Below the pieces are notes generated by a model. The model saw only the letters and a program-made list of their open reading frames with translations, did no database searches and had not been told where the DNA came from. A DNA stretch of 64,000 bases from Sphingobacterium yanglingense (GTDB lineage Bacteria > Bacteroidota > Bacteroidia > Sphingobacteriales > Sphingobacteriaceae): positions 310,001 through 374,000 of the forward strand of contig NZ_SNYV01000016.1 in assembly GCF_004363245.1 (NCBI RefSeq). The letters run 5' to 3'. The position numbers were made by a program, and so were the translations under genes. This document shows, piece by piece, positions 16,830 to 26,160 of the stretch; position 1 is the first letter of the stretch, and each line of letters starts with the position of its first letter.

Positions 16830-19322
16830 TTAAAACTTACAGGTCAATGTCGTCATGAAATTGCGAGGAGGAATCGGATTGACCGAATAATTCTCGTGAA
16901 TGAAATAATTAAGTTCATTGGTTATATTTGCCACTTTAGCAAGTAAACTAAAACGTCCTATCGAATAACCCAGCGATACATCAACAGTAGTGAACGGGTT
17001 GACCGGAATTAATCTATTTTCCCCTTTTTCGATGTTAATTTTGGAATTGTTCCAACCTGCATTCCGCTTTCCGGTATAGAAAGCCGAAACCCCAAATTTC
17101 AACCCTTTAACCGCTCCATCCTGTATGGTATAGAAAGCAGTTGCATTTCCGGTATGTGCAGTAGTTCCGACAAGTCTTACACCTTCCTCCGAACCCGATG
17201 TCTCAACCATTTTCTCTACCAGATTACCATTTTTATCGGGGACCATCGCTTTATACCGTGAAATAGGTAACGTCTCAGTATATCGCATAAAATTGTAAGC
17301 ATACCCTGCCATAATATCAAGTCCTGGCAGTAAATGCCCCGTAATATCAAGCTCTATTCCATCAGAAGCGGTCTTTCCTGAAAACTCTTTCATATTGGTA
17401 TCTCCATTCCCTTCTCCATTTGCACCGAGCAAAGCCATTTGTGCAAATTTGTTATTATTGATACGATACAAAGTTAAATTAGTAGAAAGTGCCCCTTTAA
17501 AGAAGTCATTCTTAACACCGGCCTCATAGTGATCAACAATAGAAGGTGCCAGTGGTTGATAGTTCACGTCATAGCCCGTATTTGACGTAAAGTTATTCGT
17601 ATAGCTCACATAGACTGTCGTTGTCTCAACCGGCTGATAAATTAATCCGAACTTAGGAGACCAAGCTTTATCTTCTTTTATTGGAACATCATTATTTGAT
17701 AAATCTTTAGGAATCTGTGTGGTCAATGTGCCACTTGCAACATCGTACTTTTCAGAGTATGGCGTACGCTGATAAGTAAAACGCACTCCCGCAAGCACTT
17801 TAAACTTCTCAGAAAGAGCAAACATATCCTGTACAAATGCACCATATCGATAGACATTTGTCTTAGTCCAACTGTTTTGGGCCGTATTAGGGATATCCTG
17901 TCTCATTCCAGCTTTATAAGGATCGAACACATCGATTACGTCGTATGCTGTATTCGGTTTACTTGGATCATCTAGCCCCGCAAAGATATCATAGGCATAA
18001 ACCTTTGTTGCAGCCTGATCGGCATCTCCTCCAAATAGCACCTGATGTTTAATCCCGCCGGTATTAAAAGCCCCTGTCAGATTAATTTGCTGATTCTTTG
18101 TAAACTCCTCCGTTTGACTTCTGCTCAACGCCCGAGGAGCTAATCCTTGTGCGTTTGCCTGAAGTCGCTCAGATCCATAGTAATTACGATTGTAGTTTTG
18201 AAGACTCGCTATTGCACTTATTTTCCAATTTTCATTAAAATTGTGATCTAAAGCGACCTGTCCATTAGTAGAATTTGTCTTATTAAATGCACCATTGACG
18301 TTAAGGAAGGTATTTCTTCCAACAGCATCGTTCAACTTGCCCTCTACTGAACCTACACCAAAATCCGGTGTAAAATCTGCCTTTAAGTAATCAAAGTTCA
18401 CATTCAACTCTGTTCGTTCAGAAATCTTATAAAGTACAGAGGGGTTCACATATACCCTATTGGAAGTAACCACATCTCTATAACTATTTGCAGATTCACC
18501 CGTTCCTACAAAGCGAAAAGCCACCTTATTAGACAGCGGACCATATATGTCCAATGTCGGCTTGTACCTATCCCAACTTCCGTACCGCATTGAAACCTCT
18601 CCTCCGAGGTCAAATTTTGGCTTCTTTGTAACCAGATTCACAACAGCCCCACCCGTCACACCTCCATACAACATCGCTGCAGAACCTTTAAGAATTTCAA
18701 CAGACTCTAGCGTACTCGCTTCTATCTGTCCTCCATTGTTAGTCCTTGCACCATTTTTAAAAATATTGTTGGCTCCTAGACTATACCCGCGAGCATAAAA
18801 ATTCTCCCCAACACCTCCACGATTCGCACCCAACGCTATACCATTCGCATTTTTTAAAGCATCACCTAAAGTATTTATCTGCTGATCAGCAATCACCTGT
18901 TTATTGATAATTTGAACTGACTGAGGTAGGTCTTTATCCTGAATTCCCGATTTTGCAACACCAACGGTTTTATTATTTACCGAGTTATATCCCGTAACCT
19001 CAACTTGATCAATCGCGTTATTAATTTTATGCAAAGTAACCGCACTGAGATTTGTTTCACTTCCTTTTGGAACGACTGTCAATCGGTTTTTCTCAAAACC
19101 AACTCCGCCCAACAAAAGCTCAAAAGCCCCTTTCTGATTCACATATAATTGAAACTGTCCATTTATATCCGTTTTTGTAAAATTATTACCTACCGATATA
19201 CTGATATCCGAAATAGAATGACCTTTGTCGTCGATAACCCGCCCTTTAACGGTTGTCTGCGCATTGACCAAAGAAGATGCGCTAAATGCGCCCATTAATG
19301 CAAAAAACAGCTTAGCTTTCAT
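16830..19322 (-). CDS. TonB-dependent siderophore receptor
   Basis: 830 residues: signal peptide ending VNAQ, a carboxypeptidase-regulatory-like domain (about 23-110), a plug with VEVTGYNSV, DLPQSVQIINKQVI and SVEILKGSAAMLYGGVTGGAVVNLVTKKP, and a barrel ending LTCKF. The DLPQSV and GGxxNxxTK features are those of the FhuA/FpvA-like siderophore receptor group. Its promoter carries a perfect TTTATA-N5-TATAAA repeat, consistent with iron control. No accessory gene is attached; terminators flank it. Ligand unknown. Confidence 0.93.
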   Translation of the reverse strand: MKAKLFFALMGAFSASSLVNAQTTVKGRVIDDKGHSISDISISVGNNFTKTDINGQFQLYVNQKGAFELLLGGVGFEKNRLTVVPKGSETNLSAVTLHKINNAIDQVEVTGYNSVNNKTVGVAKSGIQDKDLPQSVQIINKQVIADQQINTLGDALKNANGIALGANRGGVGENFYARGYSLGANNIFKNGARTNNGGQIEASTLESVEILKGSAAMLYGGVTGGAVVNLVTKKPKFDLGGEVSMRYGSWDRYKPTLDIYGPLSNKVAFRFVGTGESANSYRDVVTSNRVYVNPSVLYKISERTELNVNFDYLKADFTPDFGVGSVEGKLNDAVGRNTFLNVNGAFNKTNSTNGQVALDHNFNENWKISAIASLQNYNRNYYGSERLQANAQGLAPRALSRSQTEEFTKNQQINLTGAFNTGGIKHQVLFGGDADQAATKVYAYDIFAGLDDPSKPNTAYDVIDVFDPYKAGMRQDIPNTAQNSWTKTNVYRYGAFVQDMFALSEKFKVLAGVRFTYQRTPYSEKYDVASGTLTTQIPKDLSNNDVPIKEDKAWSPKFGLIYQPVETTTVYVSYTNNFTSNTGYDVNYQPLAPSIVDHYEAGVKNDFFKGALSTNLTLYRINNNKFAQMALLGANGEGNGDTNMKEFSGKTASDGIELDITGHLLPGLDIMAGYAYNFMRYTETLPISRYKAMVPDKNGNLVEKMVETSGSEEGVRLVGTTAHTGNATAFYTIQDGAVKGLKFGVSAFYTGKRNAGWNNSKINIEKGENRLIPVNPFTTVDVSLGYSIGRFSLLAKVANITNELNYFIHENYSVNPIPPRNFMTTLTCKF

Positions 19323-19329
19323 TTGTTTA

Positions 19330-19361
19330 TTTATACTAATTATAAATTGAGTGCAAATTTA
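19330..19361 (-). promoter_or_regulatory. Promoter and candidate iron operator of the siderophore receptor
   Basis: The minus-strand -7 box TAAATTTG is at 19354-19361. The perfect inverted repeat TTTATA-CTAAT-TATAAA (19330-19346) lies over the expected start point and leader, before the ATG at 19322. The rest of the 306-base gap up to 19628 holds only the nagB terminator. Confidence 0.55.
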
Positions 19362-19579
19362 AACGAGCCGCTGTATCTATAAAATAAAAAATCCGACAAA
19401 AAGATTAACAATCCGAAATTTTCATCCTTCAATTCCAATCATAACAACAAAACTTTCATTATTCTTTCGGTTCACCAACAGACATACAGACTCTTGGCAT
19501 CCGTTAAGCCGAACGAAAAGCGTTCATTGATGCCTTGGAATATAGTGTCGCATCAAAATACATACACTTTCATAAAAAA

Positions 19580-19605
19580 AGCCGGCATGTATACACACAC
19601 CGGCT
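19580..19605 (-). terminator. Terminator downstream of nagB
   Basis: The arms AGCCGG and CCGGCT with a 14-base loop, flanked by an A run on the plus strand (a T run for minus-strand transcripts), 24 bases after the nagB stop codon. Confidence 0.75.
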
Positions 19606-19628
19606 CTTACTATTTAATTTATTACTAA

Positions 19629-21551
19629 TTAATCAAACTTCCAACGGACGAATGCCTCTATAGCTTCGTAATCCGCAAGCCCTAGCTTATGATATAAAGC
19701 TGCAGTCTCACTTGTACGGTCTTCTGCACGAACCCAGAATTCACGAGGATCATCTCCCGGGAATACAGGCACATCTTTCTGTGATTGGTGCTTAAAGATT
19801 GCTAAACGCTTACGTTTCACCTCTTGAGGGGAAAGTGGAATAGCCATCTCAATCTCATGGATTGGATACTCGTGCCAAGCGCCACGGTACAACCACAACC
19901 AACAGTCTTTTGTCCATTCATCTGTCTTACGCAAACGTAATAAAGCTTCTAAAATAATATCGAAACAAACTTTATGCGTTCCATGTGGATCAGCAAAATC
20001 TCCAGCGGCAAAAACCTGCTGTGGTTTTACTTTACGAAGCAATTCCATTGTTTGCACGATATCATCTTCAAAAGATACTTCTTTAGAGAATTTCGTTCTA
20101 TCGTAAAAAGGCAAGTTCTGAAAATGGATATTCTGATCTGGCAAGCCTACAAAACGAGCCCCAGCAATAGCTTCACCTTTACGGATCAACCCCTTCACTG
20201 TACGGATTATCTCTGGATCGACCTGATTAGGTTTCTTAGTCTTGAAAAATTCTCTCGCTTCAGCGTAAATCTTACTTGTAATACCTTTGTCGTCTTCTAT
20301 TGCTACAGCAAAGTCTTGTACAAATTCCAAATAACGCAACACATCATCATCCCAAACTGCTGTATTTCCAGATGTCTGGTAAGCAACATGCACGTTGTGC
20401 CCTTGGTCTGCTAAACGGATGAAAGTTCCTCCCATTGAGATTACATCATCGTCAGGGTGTGGCGAGAAAAGAATCGCATTCTTCTGAGCTGGCTCAGCTC
20501 GCTCTGGACGATTTGTATCATCCACATTAGGCTTTCCTCCCGGCCATCCGGTTATTGTTCTTTGTAACTCGTTAAAGATTCTGATATTAATGTTATACGC
20601 AGGACCTTGCTCAGTCACAAGTTCTGCCATACCATTATTGTTGTAGTCCTCATCTGTCAACTTTAAAATTGCTTTATTCAATTTTAAAGACAGCCACACT
20701 ACAGCCTTTTTAGTCAAAAATTCTGTCCAGACAACATCATGTGCCAACCATGGCGTATCAAATCGGGTTAAAAGTGACGCTGCACCTTCATCCAATATAA
20801 ACTCTACATTATTAGACAACTGTAAGTAAGTCGCCGGAATCTCAGGTGACATCTCACCTTCGACAGCTTTCTTAACAATCTCTGCCTTATTTTCGTTCCA
20901 CGCCATCAGTACAATCTCCTTTGCTTTGAAGATTGTTCCTACCCCCATAGTAATTGCTTTAGTAGGTACGTACTCTTTACCTCCAAATCCACGAGATGCA
21001 TCGCGACGCGTCAAATCATCTAATGTCACTAGACGCGTACCGGAGTTTGGAGCAGATCCTGGTTCATTAAACCCAATATGCCCTGTACGTCCGATCCCCA
21101 ACAATTGAATATCCAATCCTCCTAGCTCTGAAATCTTCTGCTCGTACGCTTCGCAGTACGCCTGCACTTGATTGATATCTATTGTCCCATCAGGAATATT
21201 AATATTTTCTGCGGGGATATCGATCAGATCGAAGAGGTTTTTCTTCATGAATGTAACGTAACTCTGATCAGCCGTCGGCTGCATCGGAAAGTACTCATCC
21301 AAATTGAAGGTTACCACATTCTGGAAGCTCAAACCCTCTTCTTTGTGTTGACGAACAAGTTCTTTATAAACTTTAACAGGTGTTGCTCCTGTTGCTAGCC
21401 CTAGGACAGCTTTCTCGCCATTTGCCTGCTTTTCTTTAATCAGTGAAGCGATACGATTTGCAACATGAATAGAAGCATCACTTTGACTTGGATATACCGT
21501 TACAGGTACTTTTTCAAAGCGTGTTTCCTCTAATAAATTTAATCTTGCCAT
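19629..21551 (-). CDS. nagB: Glucosamine-6-phosphate deaminase fused to a PIG-L/LmbE-type domain
   Basis: 640 residues. The first ~290 are NagB, which converts glucosamine-6-phosphate to fructose-6-phosphate and ammonia: phosphate loop GLATGATPVKVY, FNLDEYFP with the catalytic Asp85, and GIGRTGHIGFNEPGS with His158 and Glu163. The position of E. coli Asp141 is Thr156. From about 355 on is a LmbE/PIG-L-type deacetylase fold with the metal motif SPHPDDD (364-369) and a later HGTHK-like site (PHGTHKVC). Such fusions are known in Bacteroidota and suggest amino-sugar deacetylation coupled to deamination. Own -7 box at 21586-21593. Confidence 0.93.
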   Translation of the reverse strand: MARLNLLEETRFEKVPVTVYPSQSDASIHVANRIASLIKEKQANGEKAVLGLATGATPVKVYKELVRQHKEEGLSFQNVVTFNLDEYFPMQPTADQSYVTFMKKNLFDLIDIPAENINIPDGTIDINQVQAYCEAYEQKISELGGLDIQLLGIGRTGHIGFNEPGSAPNSGTRLVTLDDLTRRDASRGFGGKEYVPTKAITMGVGTIFKAKEIVLMAWNENKAEIVKKAVEGEMSPEIPATYLQLSNNVEFILDEGAASLLTRFDTPWLAHDVVWTEFLTKKAVVWLSLKLNKAILKLTDEDYNNNGMAELVTEQGPAYNINIRIFNELQRTITGWPGGKPNVDDTNRPERAEPAQKNAILFSPHPDDDVISMGGTFIRLADQGHNVHVAYQTSGNTAVWDDDVLRYLEFVQDFAVAIEDDKGITSKIYAEAREFFKTKKPNQVDPEIIRTVKGLIRKGEAIAGARFVGLPDQNIHFQNLPFYDRTKFSKEVSFEDDIVQTMELLRKVKPQQVFAAGDFADPHGTHKVCFDIILEALLRLRKTDEWTKDCWLWLYRGAWHEYPIHEIEMAIPLSPQEVKRKRLAIFKHQSQKDVPVFPGDDPREFWVRAEDRTSETAALYHKLGLADYEAIEAFVRWKFD

Positions 21552-21585
21552 TTATGAGGTAATAAATATGATAAATCGTGAATAG

Positions 21586-21593
21586 CAAATTTA
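21586..21593 (-). promoter_or_regulatory. Candidate -7 box for nagB
   Basis: Minus-strand TAAATTTG, 34 bases before the nagB ATG. No -33 element at normal spacing. Confidence 0.35.
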
Positions 21594-21690
21594 ACAATAA
21601 TATGAGCTTTTCGTAAATAAAAGTGCAATTAAAAAATAATTTTAAAATCATTTTAACATATACCCTATCAATTTATTTGCTCTTTTTATC

Positions 21691-21698
21691 TAAGTTTG
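21691..21698 (+). promoter_or_regulatory. Candidate -7 box for the thioredoxin-like gene
   Basis: TAAGTTTG, 17 bases before the ATG at 21716. Confidence 0.4.
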
Positions 21699-21715
21699 AA
21701 TAAAATAGCTATAAC

Positions 21716-22381
21716 ATGAACAGACTTCTTGCTTTATTATTGACTATAATTCCGTTTTTATTAACGGCGCAATCTAAAGACGATTTAATAAAAGAGATTA
21801 AAGCCAACCCATCTCAGACGGAAACAATTCGGCTCATCCAACGTGTCGGTGGGTATGATCCAGACTACAAAGAAATGGAAGCTTTATTCAAAACCCTTGA
21901 CAAAAGCGTAAAAAAGACAAACGAAGGTAAACTATTCCAACGCTATCTAAAAAATCTATCCAATGTAGCTATCGGAAAAAAAGCTCCTGGGATAACCCAA
22001 TTTGACCTGGAAGGCAATCCATACGGACTACAGAATCTAAAAGGGAAATATGTTCTAGTCGATTTTTGGGCTTCTTGGTGTCCTCCATGCCGTGCGGAGA
22101 ATCCTAATCTTGTAGCTGCATATGCGGAATTCAAAGACCGCAACTTTGAAATACTTGGCGTATCATTTGACCGGGAGCTTGACTCGTGGAAAAAAGCAAT
22201 TGCAGACGACAACTTAACTTGGAAACATATCTCAGATCTACAATACTGGAACAATGGAGCTGCTATCCCTTACGGTATCAAAGCAATTCCCCAAAATGTT
22301 CTCGTAGACCCGAATGGCATTATCATCGGGCGCAACCTACATGGCGAGGATCTAAAGAAAAAACTAAGGGAGATACTATAA
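21716..22381 (+). CDS. Periplasmic TlpA/ResA-like thioredoxin protein
   Basis: 221 residues with a short signal peptide (MNRLLALLL to LLTAQ). A ~65-residue helical N-terminal part precedes an AhpC/TSA-Redoxin-like thioredoxin domain with FWASWCPPCRAENP (active-site CPPC), the central-insert pattern of TlpA/ResA, and the cis-proline in IKAIPQNVLVDP. Such proteins keep exported cysteines reduced, for example for cytochrome c or outer-membrane proteins. Not in an obvious operon. Family firm, substrate unknown. Confidence 0.9.
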   Translation: MNRLLALLLTIIPFLLTAQSKDDLIKEIKANPSQTETIRLIQRVGGYDPDYKEMEALFKTLDKSVKKTNEGKLFQRYLKNLSNVAIGKKAPGITQFDLEGNPYGLQNLKGKYVLVDFWASWCPPCRAENPNLVAAYAEFKDRNFEILGVSFDRELDSWKKAIADDNLTWKHISDLQYWNNGAAIPYGIKAIPQNVLVDPNGIIIGRNLHGEDLKKKLREIL

Positions 22382-22416
22382 ATATCTCCCCATTTTCTTT
22401 GCACACGCTCCCTGTT

Positions 22417-23805
22417 CTATCCAAAAAGAGCGTTAAAGAGATTTTCTAAAGTAGCCATAGGTCTAATGGCTATGTTATACTTTTTAGCGTCCAAGCCTTT
22501 AACATTATACTTAGAAATAAATATTCCCTCAAACCCTAGTTTCTCTGCCTCAGCGATACGCTGCTCTATACGATTTACGGCACGGATTTCTCCGGATAGG
22601 CCAACCTCTCCTGCGAAAGTAACCTGAGAGGGCAATGGGATATCCTGCTGCGACGAGATCAATGCCGCTATCACTGCCAAATCAATAGCCGGATCTTCCA
22701 CACGAAGTCCACCAGCAATGTTCAAAAACACATCCTGCGCACTCAATCGGAAACCGAAACGCTTCTCCAATACCGCCAATAACATACTCAGCCGCTTACT
22801 ATCAAAGCCTGTCGCAGTCCGTTGTGGTGTTCCAAATGCAGAATTGCTCACCAAGGCCTGTACCTCGATCATCAAAGGACGTACTCCTTCCAGCATCGCA
22901 GCTACCGCTACTCCGCTGACCGGACTCTCCCGTTGTGACAACATAATCTCCGAAGGATTCGATACTTCCCGAAGCCCAGCTCCCTGCATCTCATATATCC
23001 CTAATTCGGATGAAGAGCCAAATCTATTTTTTACTGACCGTAGTATTCTATACACATGATTTCGGTCGCCTTCAAACTGTAACACGGTATCCACCATATG
23101 CTCCAGTACCTTTGGACCTGCGATAGAGCCATCTTTCGTAATGTGGCCCACAATCAATACGGGCGTATTGGTTTCTTTAGCAAAGCGTAATAGCTCCGCT
23201 GTACATTCACGAACCTGAGAAACCGAACCAGGAGCCGACTCTATCTGTGAAGAATGCAACGTCTGAATCGAGTCAATCACTACGACATTGGGGTTTACAA
23301 CTTCAATCTGTTTAAATATATTCTGCGTACTACTTTCAGTAAGAATATAGCAATTTGCTTTAGACGATTGAGATAAGCGTTCTGCACGCATCTTAATCTG
23401 CTGCTCACTCTCCTCTCCGGAAATATAAAGCGTTTTTACGGCCGGCAGCGACAGCGCCAATTGCAACATCAATGTAGACTTACCGATCCCAGGCTCTCCT
23501 CCAATCAGTACCAAAGATCCCGGTACAATCCCACCTCCCAACACACGATTAAATTCCTTGTCCGGGGTCAATATCCGTTGTTCTTCCGAATAAACAATCT
23601 CATGGATGATAGCGGCTTTGTTGGTTCGCTTAGTAGCAGTGGTACCTGCTGTTGTACTTCGCCACTCTGGCACTCTCGAAGAAGCAGGAGTTACTAATTC
23701 TTCCACAAAAGAATTCCACTGTTTACAAGACGGACATTGTCCCATCCATTTTGGAGATTCATATCCGCAGGACTGACAGAAATATGCTGATTTTGACTTA
23801 GCCAT
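22417..23805 (-). CDS. radA: DNA repair and recombination ATPase RadA
   Basis: 462 residues in the order expected for RadA (Sms): N-terminal C4 zinc finger (CQSCGYESPKWMGQCPSC), a RecA-like core with Walker A GGEPGIGKST and Walker B VVVIDSIQT, the RadA-specific KNRFG motif (VKNRFGSSSELG), and a C-terminal Lon-protease-like domain without the catalytic residues. It drives branch migration of recombination intermediates. Full length, no anomaly. It is convergent with the thioredoxin-like gene, without a clear hairpin between them. Confidence 0.96.
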   Translation of the reverse strand: MAKSKSAYFCQSCGYESPKWMGQCPSCKQWNSFVEELVTPASSRVPEWRSTTAGTTATKRTNKAAIIHEIVYSEEQRILTPDKEFNRVLGGGIVPGSLVLIGGEPGIGKSTLMLQLALSLPAVKTLYISGEESEQQIKMRAERLSQSSKANCYILTESSTQNIFKQIEVVNPNVVVIDSIQTLHSSQIESAPGSVSQVRECTAELLRFAKETNTPVLIVGHITKDGSIAGPKVLEHMVDTVLQFEGDRNHVYRILRSVKNRFGSSSELGIYEMQGAGLREVSNPSEIMLSQRESPVSGVAVAAMLEGVRPLMIEVQALVSNSAFGTPQRTATGFDSKRLSMLLAVLEKRFGFRLSAQDVFLNIAGGLRVEDPAIDLAVIAALISSQQDIPLPSQVTFAGEVGLSGEIRAVNRIEQRIAEAEKLGFEGIFISKYNVKGLDAKKYNIAIRPMATLENLFNALFG

Positions 23806-23877
23806 TGAGCTAAATTAGTAAAAAGCTTACATTACATGTAACAATATCTTCTTAATTTCGACATATAACCAAACTAG

Positions 23878-24384
23878 ATGAACAAAAGCACAGAAATAGA
23901 ATTTGTTGGGCTACTGGAACAACACCAGAATATCCTTCATAAGATCTGCAAGCTATATGCTGCGGATTTGGATACGCACAAAGATCTTTTTCAGGAAATG
24001 GTCATCCAACTTTGGAAATCCTATCCATCATTCAAAGGCGAAGCCAAATTTACAACATGGGCCTACCGCGTAGCATTGAATACTGCAATCTCCCTATATC
24101 GGGGCACGAAACGAAAAATCACAACCGTAGACTGGGATAATTCGCTACAGAATATCCGATACGAAGAATACGACACTGAACAAGAAGAGCAATTAAAAAC
24201 GCTTTATACTGCCGTTAGACAACTCAACGACATCGAAAAAGCGTTAGTTTACATGTACCTAGAAGACAAAGATTATGCTGAAATATCCGACACATTAGGT
24301 ATCAGCGAAGTCAACGCCCGTGTCAAAATGAACCGGATAAAAACAAAATTAAAGAGCATGATAGATCAGAATGGAGGTTATTAA
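23878..24384 (+). CDS. ECF RNA polymerase sigma factor
   Basis: 168 residues with sigma region 2 (DLFQEMVIQLWKSYPSF, then FTTWAYRVALNTAISLYR) and region 4 (DIEKALVYMYLEDKDYAEISDTLGISEVNARVKMNRIK). It directs RNA polymerase to a set of promoters in response to an envelope or other signal. The stop codon shares one base with the start of the next gene (TAATG), so the two are translationally coupled and the partner is probably its anti-sigma factor. No target promoter can be named. Confidence 0.93.
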   Translation: MNKSTEIEFVGLLEQHQNILHKICKLYAADLDTHKDLFQEMVIQLWKSYPSFKGEAKFTTWAYRVALNTAISLYRGTKRKITTVDWDNSLQNIRYEEYDTEQEEQLKTLYTAVRQLNDIEKALVYMYLEDKDYAEISDTLGISEVNARVKMNRIKTKLKSMIDQNGGY

Positions 24385-25001
24385 TGGATGGACTAGATTT
24401 ATTAAAGAAACACTGGAATACGGACAAACAGTTCCCACAGGTTGACAGCAGCGAGATTCGTACCATGCTGCATCGCAACTCTTCTTCTATCGTGCGATGG
24501 ATATTCTTTATCTGCTGCTTAGAATTTACGCTATGGATGGCATTATCTCTTTTCTTACCTGTCGAAAAAGAAGATTCACTTTTTTTTCAAATCACGGATG
24601 GCATTTATAACATCGTTTTTTATGCCTGTATCTTCTATTTTATCTTTCAGTTCTACACCTTACTCATACAGATAAAAAGCACTAAAAATACGCGCAAACT
24701 GATGGAGAGTATCCTGGCCGTAAGAAGCAACGCCCATCGATATATACGTTTTAACCTCTTTGCTGCTTACGCCGCCTTCGGTTTACAGCTTATTCAATTG
24801 ATTACCAAAGAATATCTCAAAGGAGAAGAATGGGGCGACATGCTGTTTGTAATCGCCCTAGTAACCATTCTTTTTGTAGCCTTTGGTCTTTTGTTCGTTT
24901 GGCTATACAAACTCTATTTTAAGGTTATATATGGTTTCCTACTAAAGCGATTGAACAAGAACTATGAGGAACTGATACGGCTAGATAAAGAAGATGTGTG
25001 A
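24384..25001 (+). CDS. Four-helix membrane protein, probable anti-sigma partner
   Basis: 205 residues with a short soluble N-terminus (MDGLDLLKKHWNTDKQFP) and membrane segments at about 35-57, 68-92, 115-135 and 148-172, then a basic/acidic tail. I recognise no domain with a known function. Its one-base overlap with the sigma-factor gene and its cytoplasmic N-terminal segment suggest that it holds the sigma factor inactive at the membrane. That is inference from gene order. Confidence 0.78.
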   Translation: MDGLDLLKKHWNTDKQFPQVDSSEIRTMLHRNSSSIVRWIFFICCLEFTLWMALSLFLPVEKEDSLFFQITDGIYNIVFYACIFYFIFQFYTLLIQIKSTKNTRKLMESILAVRSNAHRYIRFNLFAAYAAFGLQLIQLITKEYLKGEEWGDMLFVIALVTILFVAFGLLFVWLYKLYFKVIYGFLLKRLNKNYEELIRLDKEDV

Positions 25002-25011
25002 TGCCTCTCGG

Positions 25012-26160
25012 TTATTCATTCTCCTTTAAAATACGTAAAAAATTTAACCCCATTATCTTTGCTATGGCATCTTCACTATAGCCTCTTGCTAATAAGGCCT
25101 TAGTCAGATTCGGGAACTGAGACACATCTTCTAAATCTTGGGGAGAAGCCTCTATTCCATCAAAATCCGACCCGATAGCAACATGGTCTATTCCAACTTT
25201 TTCTACGAGATAATCGATATGATCTATCAACTTGGATAACGGAGCGGTCACCTCATATTGTTGCTGCTTCGTGAGTTTTACATACTGCGCCCAGGTAGAC
25301 ATTTCTTTATTAATTGGCCCTACATATTTAATGTATGCCTCCTTTAGTCGGGATTCATAATCGCTATCCAAAAAACCTGCGTAAAAGTTGACTCCGACAA
25401 CACCTCCGTTTTTCTTCAGCGCTGCCAATTGCTGATCATCCAGATTTCTAGAATGTGGTGTGAGCGCCGCTGCATTACTATGTGATACTAAAATAGGCTT
25501 CGTACTAACTTCTAACACATCGTAAAACAGCTTTTTGCTACCATGCGAGAGGTCCACCATCATGCCCAATTCATTCATCTTTCGGATTATCGCCTTCCCG
25601 TTCTTTGATAAGCCCCGCTGTTGAGACACCGGCTTACTATCTTCAATAGCTGCAGCAGTTGCCCAAGGGAGATTATAATTCCAGGTCAGTGTTAAATAAC
25701 GAGCCCCTCGATCATATAGTTTTTCGAGATTAGAGATACTGGACTCAATCATATTACCTCCTTCAACACCGATTAAAGCAGCTATCTTGCCCTCACGGTA
25801 AATCTTGGCAATCTCTTCTGTGCTTCTTGCTAACGCAATTTGATCTGGGTTTTGGGCGATCACTTTTTCTAAAGCATCAATTTGATCATTTGCGTGCTTA
25901 AAAGCGCCTTTGCGCCAACGTTTGTCATCCGACCATACGGCAAAAACCTGTACATCCACACCGCCCTCCAGCAATCTAGGAATATCCGTATGCCCGCTTT
26001 GCAAACGCTTGCCGATATCCTTCCCCTTCAAAATGCTTGTAATAATCACATCATTGTGCCCATCAACAACCATAATCCTACGGTGTACCGCTTCATGGTC
26101 TTGTGCCCATCCTACAGTTACAAGCCCGAACAGGCATAAAAAGCTCAATACCTTTTTCAT
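25012..26160 (-). CDS. Exported M19 (membrane/renal-type) dipeptidase
   Basis: 382 residues with a signal peptide ending VGWAQ. The dinuclear zinc site of peptidase family M19 is visible: DGHNDV near the N-terminus, the bridging Glu in GVEGGNMI, His in MVDLSHGS and SHSNAAA, and the Asp of AIGSDFDG. It hydrolyses dipeptides, often with broad specificity including murein D-containing ones. Its ATG overlaps the stop codon of the upstream S12 gene by four bases, so they form an operon, possibly for cell-wall peptide recycling. Confidence 0.93.
   Translation of the reverse strand: MKKVLSFLCLFGLVTVGWAQDHEAVHRRIMVVDGHNDVIITSILKGKDIGKRLQSGHTDIPRLLEGGVDVQVFAVWSDDKRWRKGAFKHANDQIDALEKVIAQNPDQIALARSTEEIAKIYREGKIAALIGVEGGNMIESSISNLEKLYDRGARYLTLTWNYNLPWATAAAIEDSKPVSQQRGLSKNGKAIIRKMNELGMMVDLSHGSKKLFYDVLEVSTKPILVSHSNAAALTPHSRNLDDQQLAALKKNGGVVGVNFYAGFLDSDYESRLKEAYIKYVGPINKEMSTWAQYVKLTKQQQYEVTAPLSKLIDHIDYLVEKVGIDHVAIGSDFDGIEASPQDLEDVSQFPNLTKALLARGYSEDAIAKIMGLNFLRILKENE

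Noticed and set aside
22186-22449. Out-of-frame reading frame overlapping the end of the thioredoxin-like gene, possible frameshifted extension
   Set aside because: The thioredoxin domain is complete and ends normally; the other frame has no domain.
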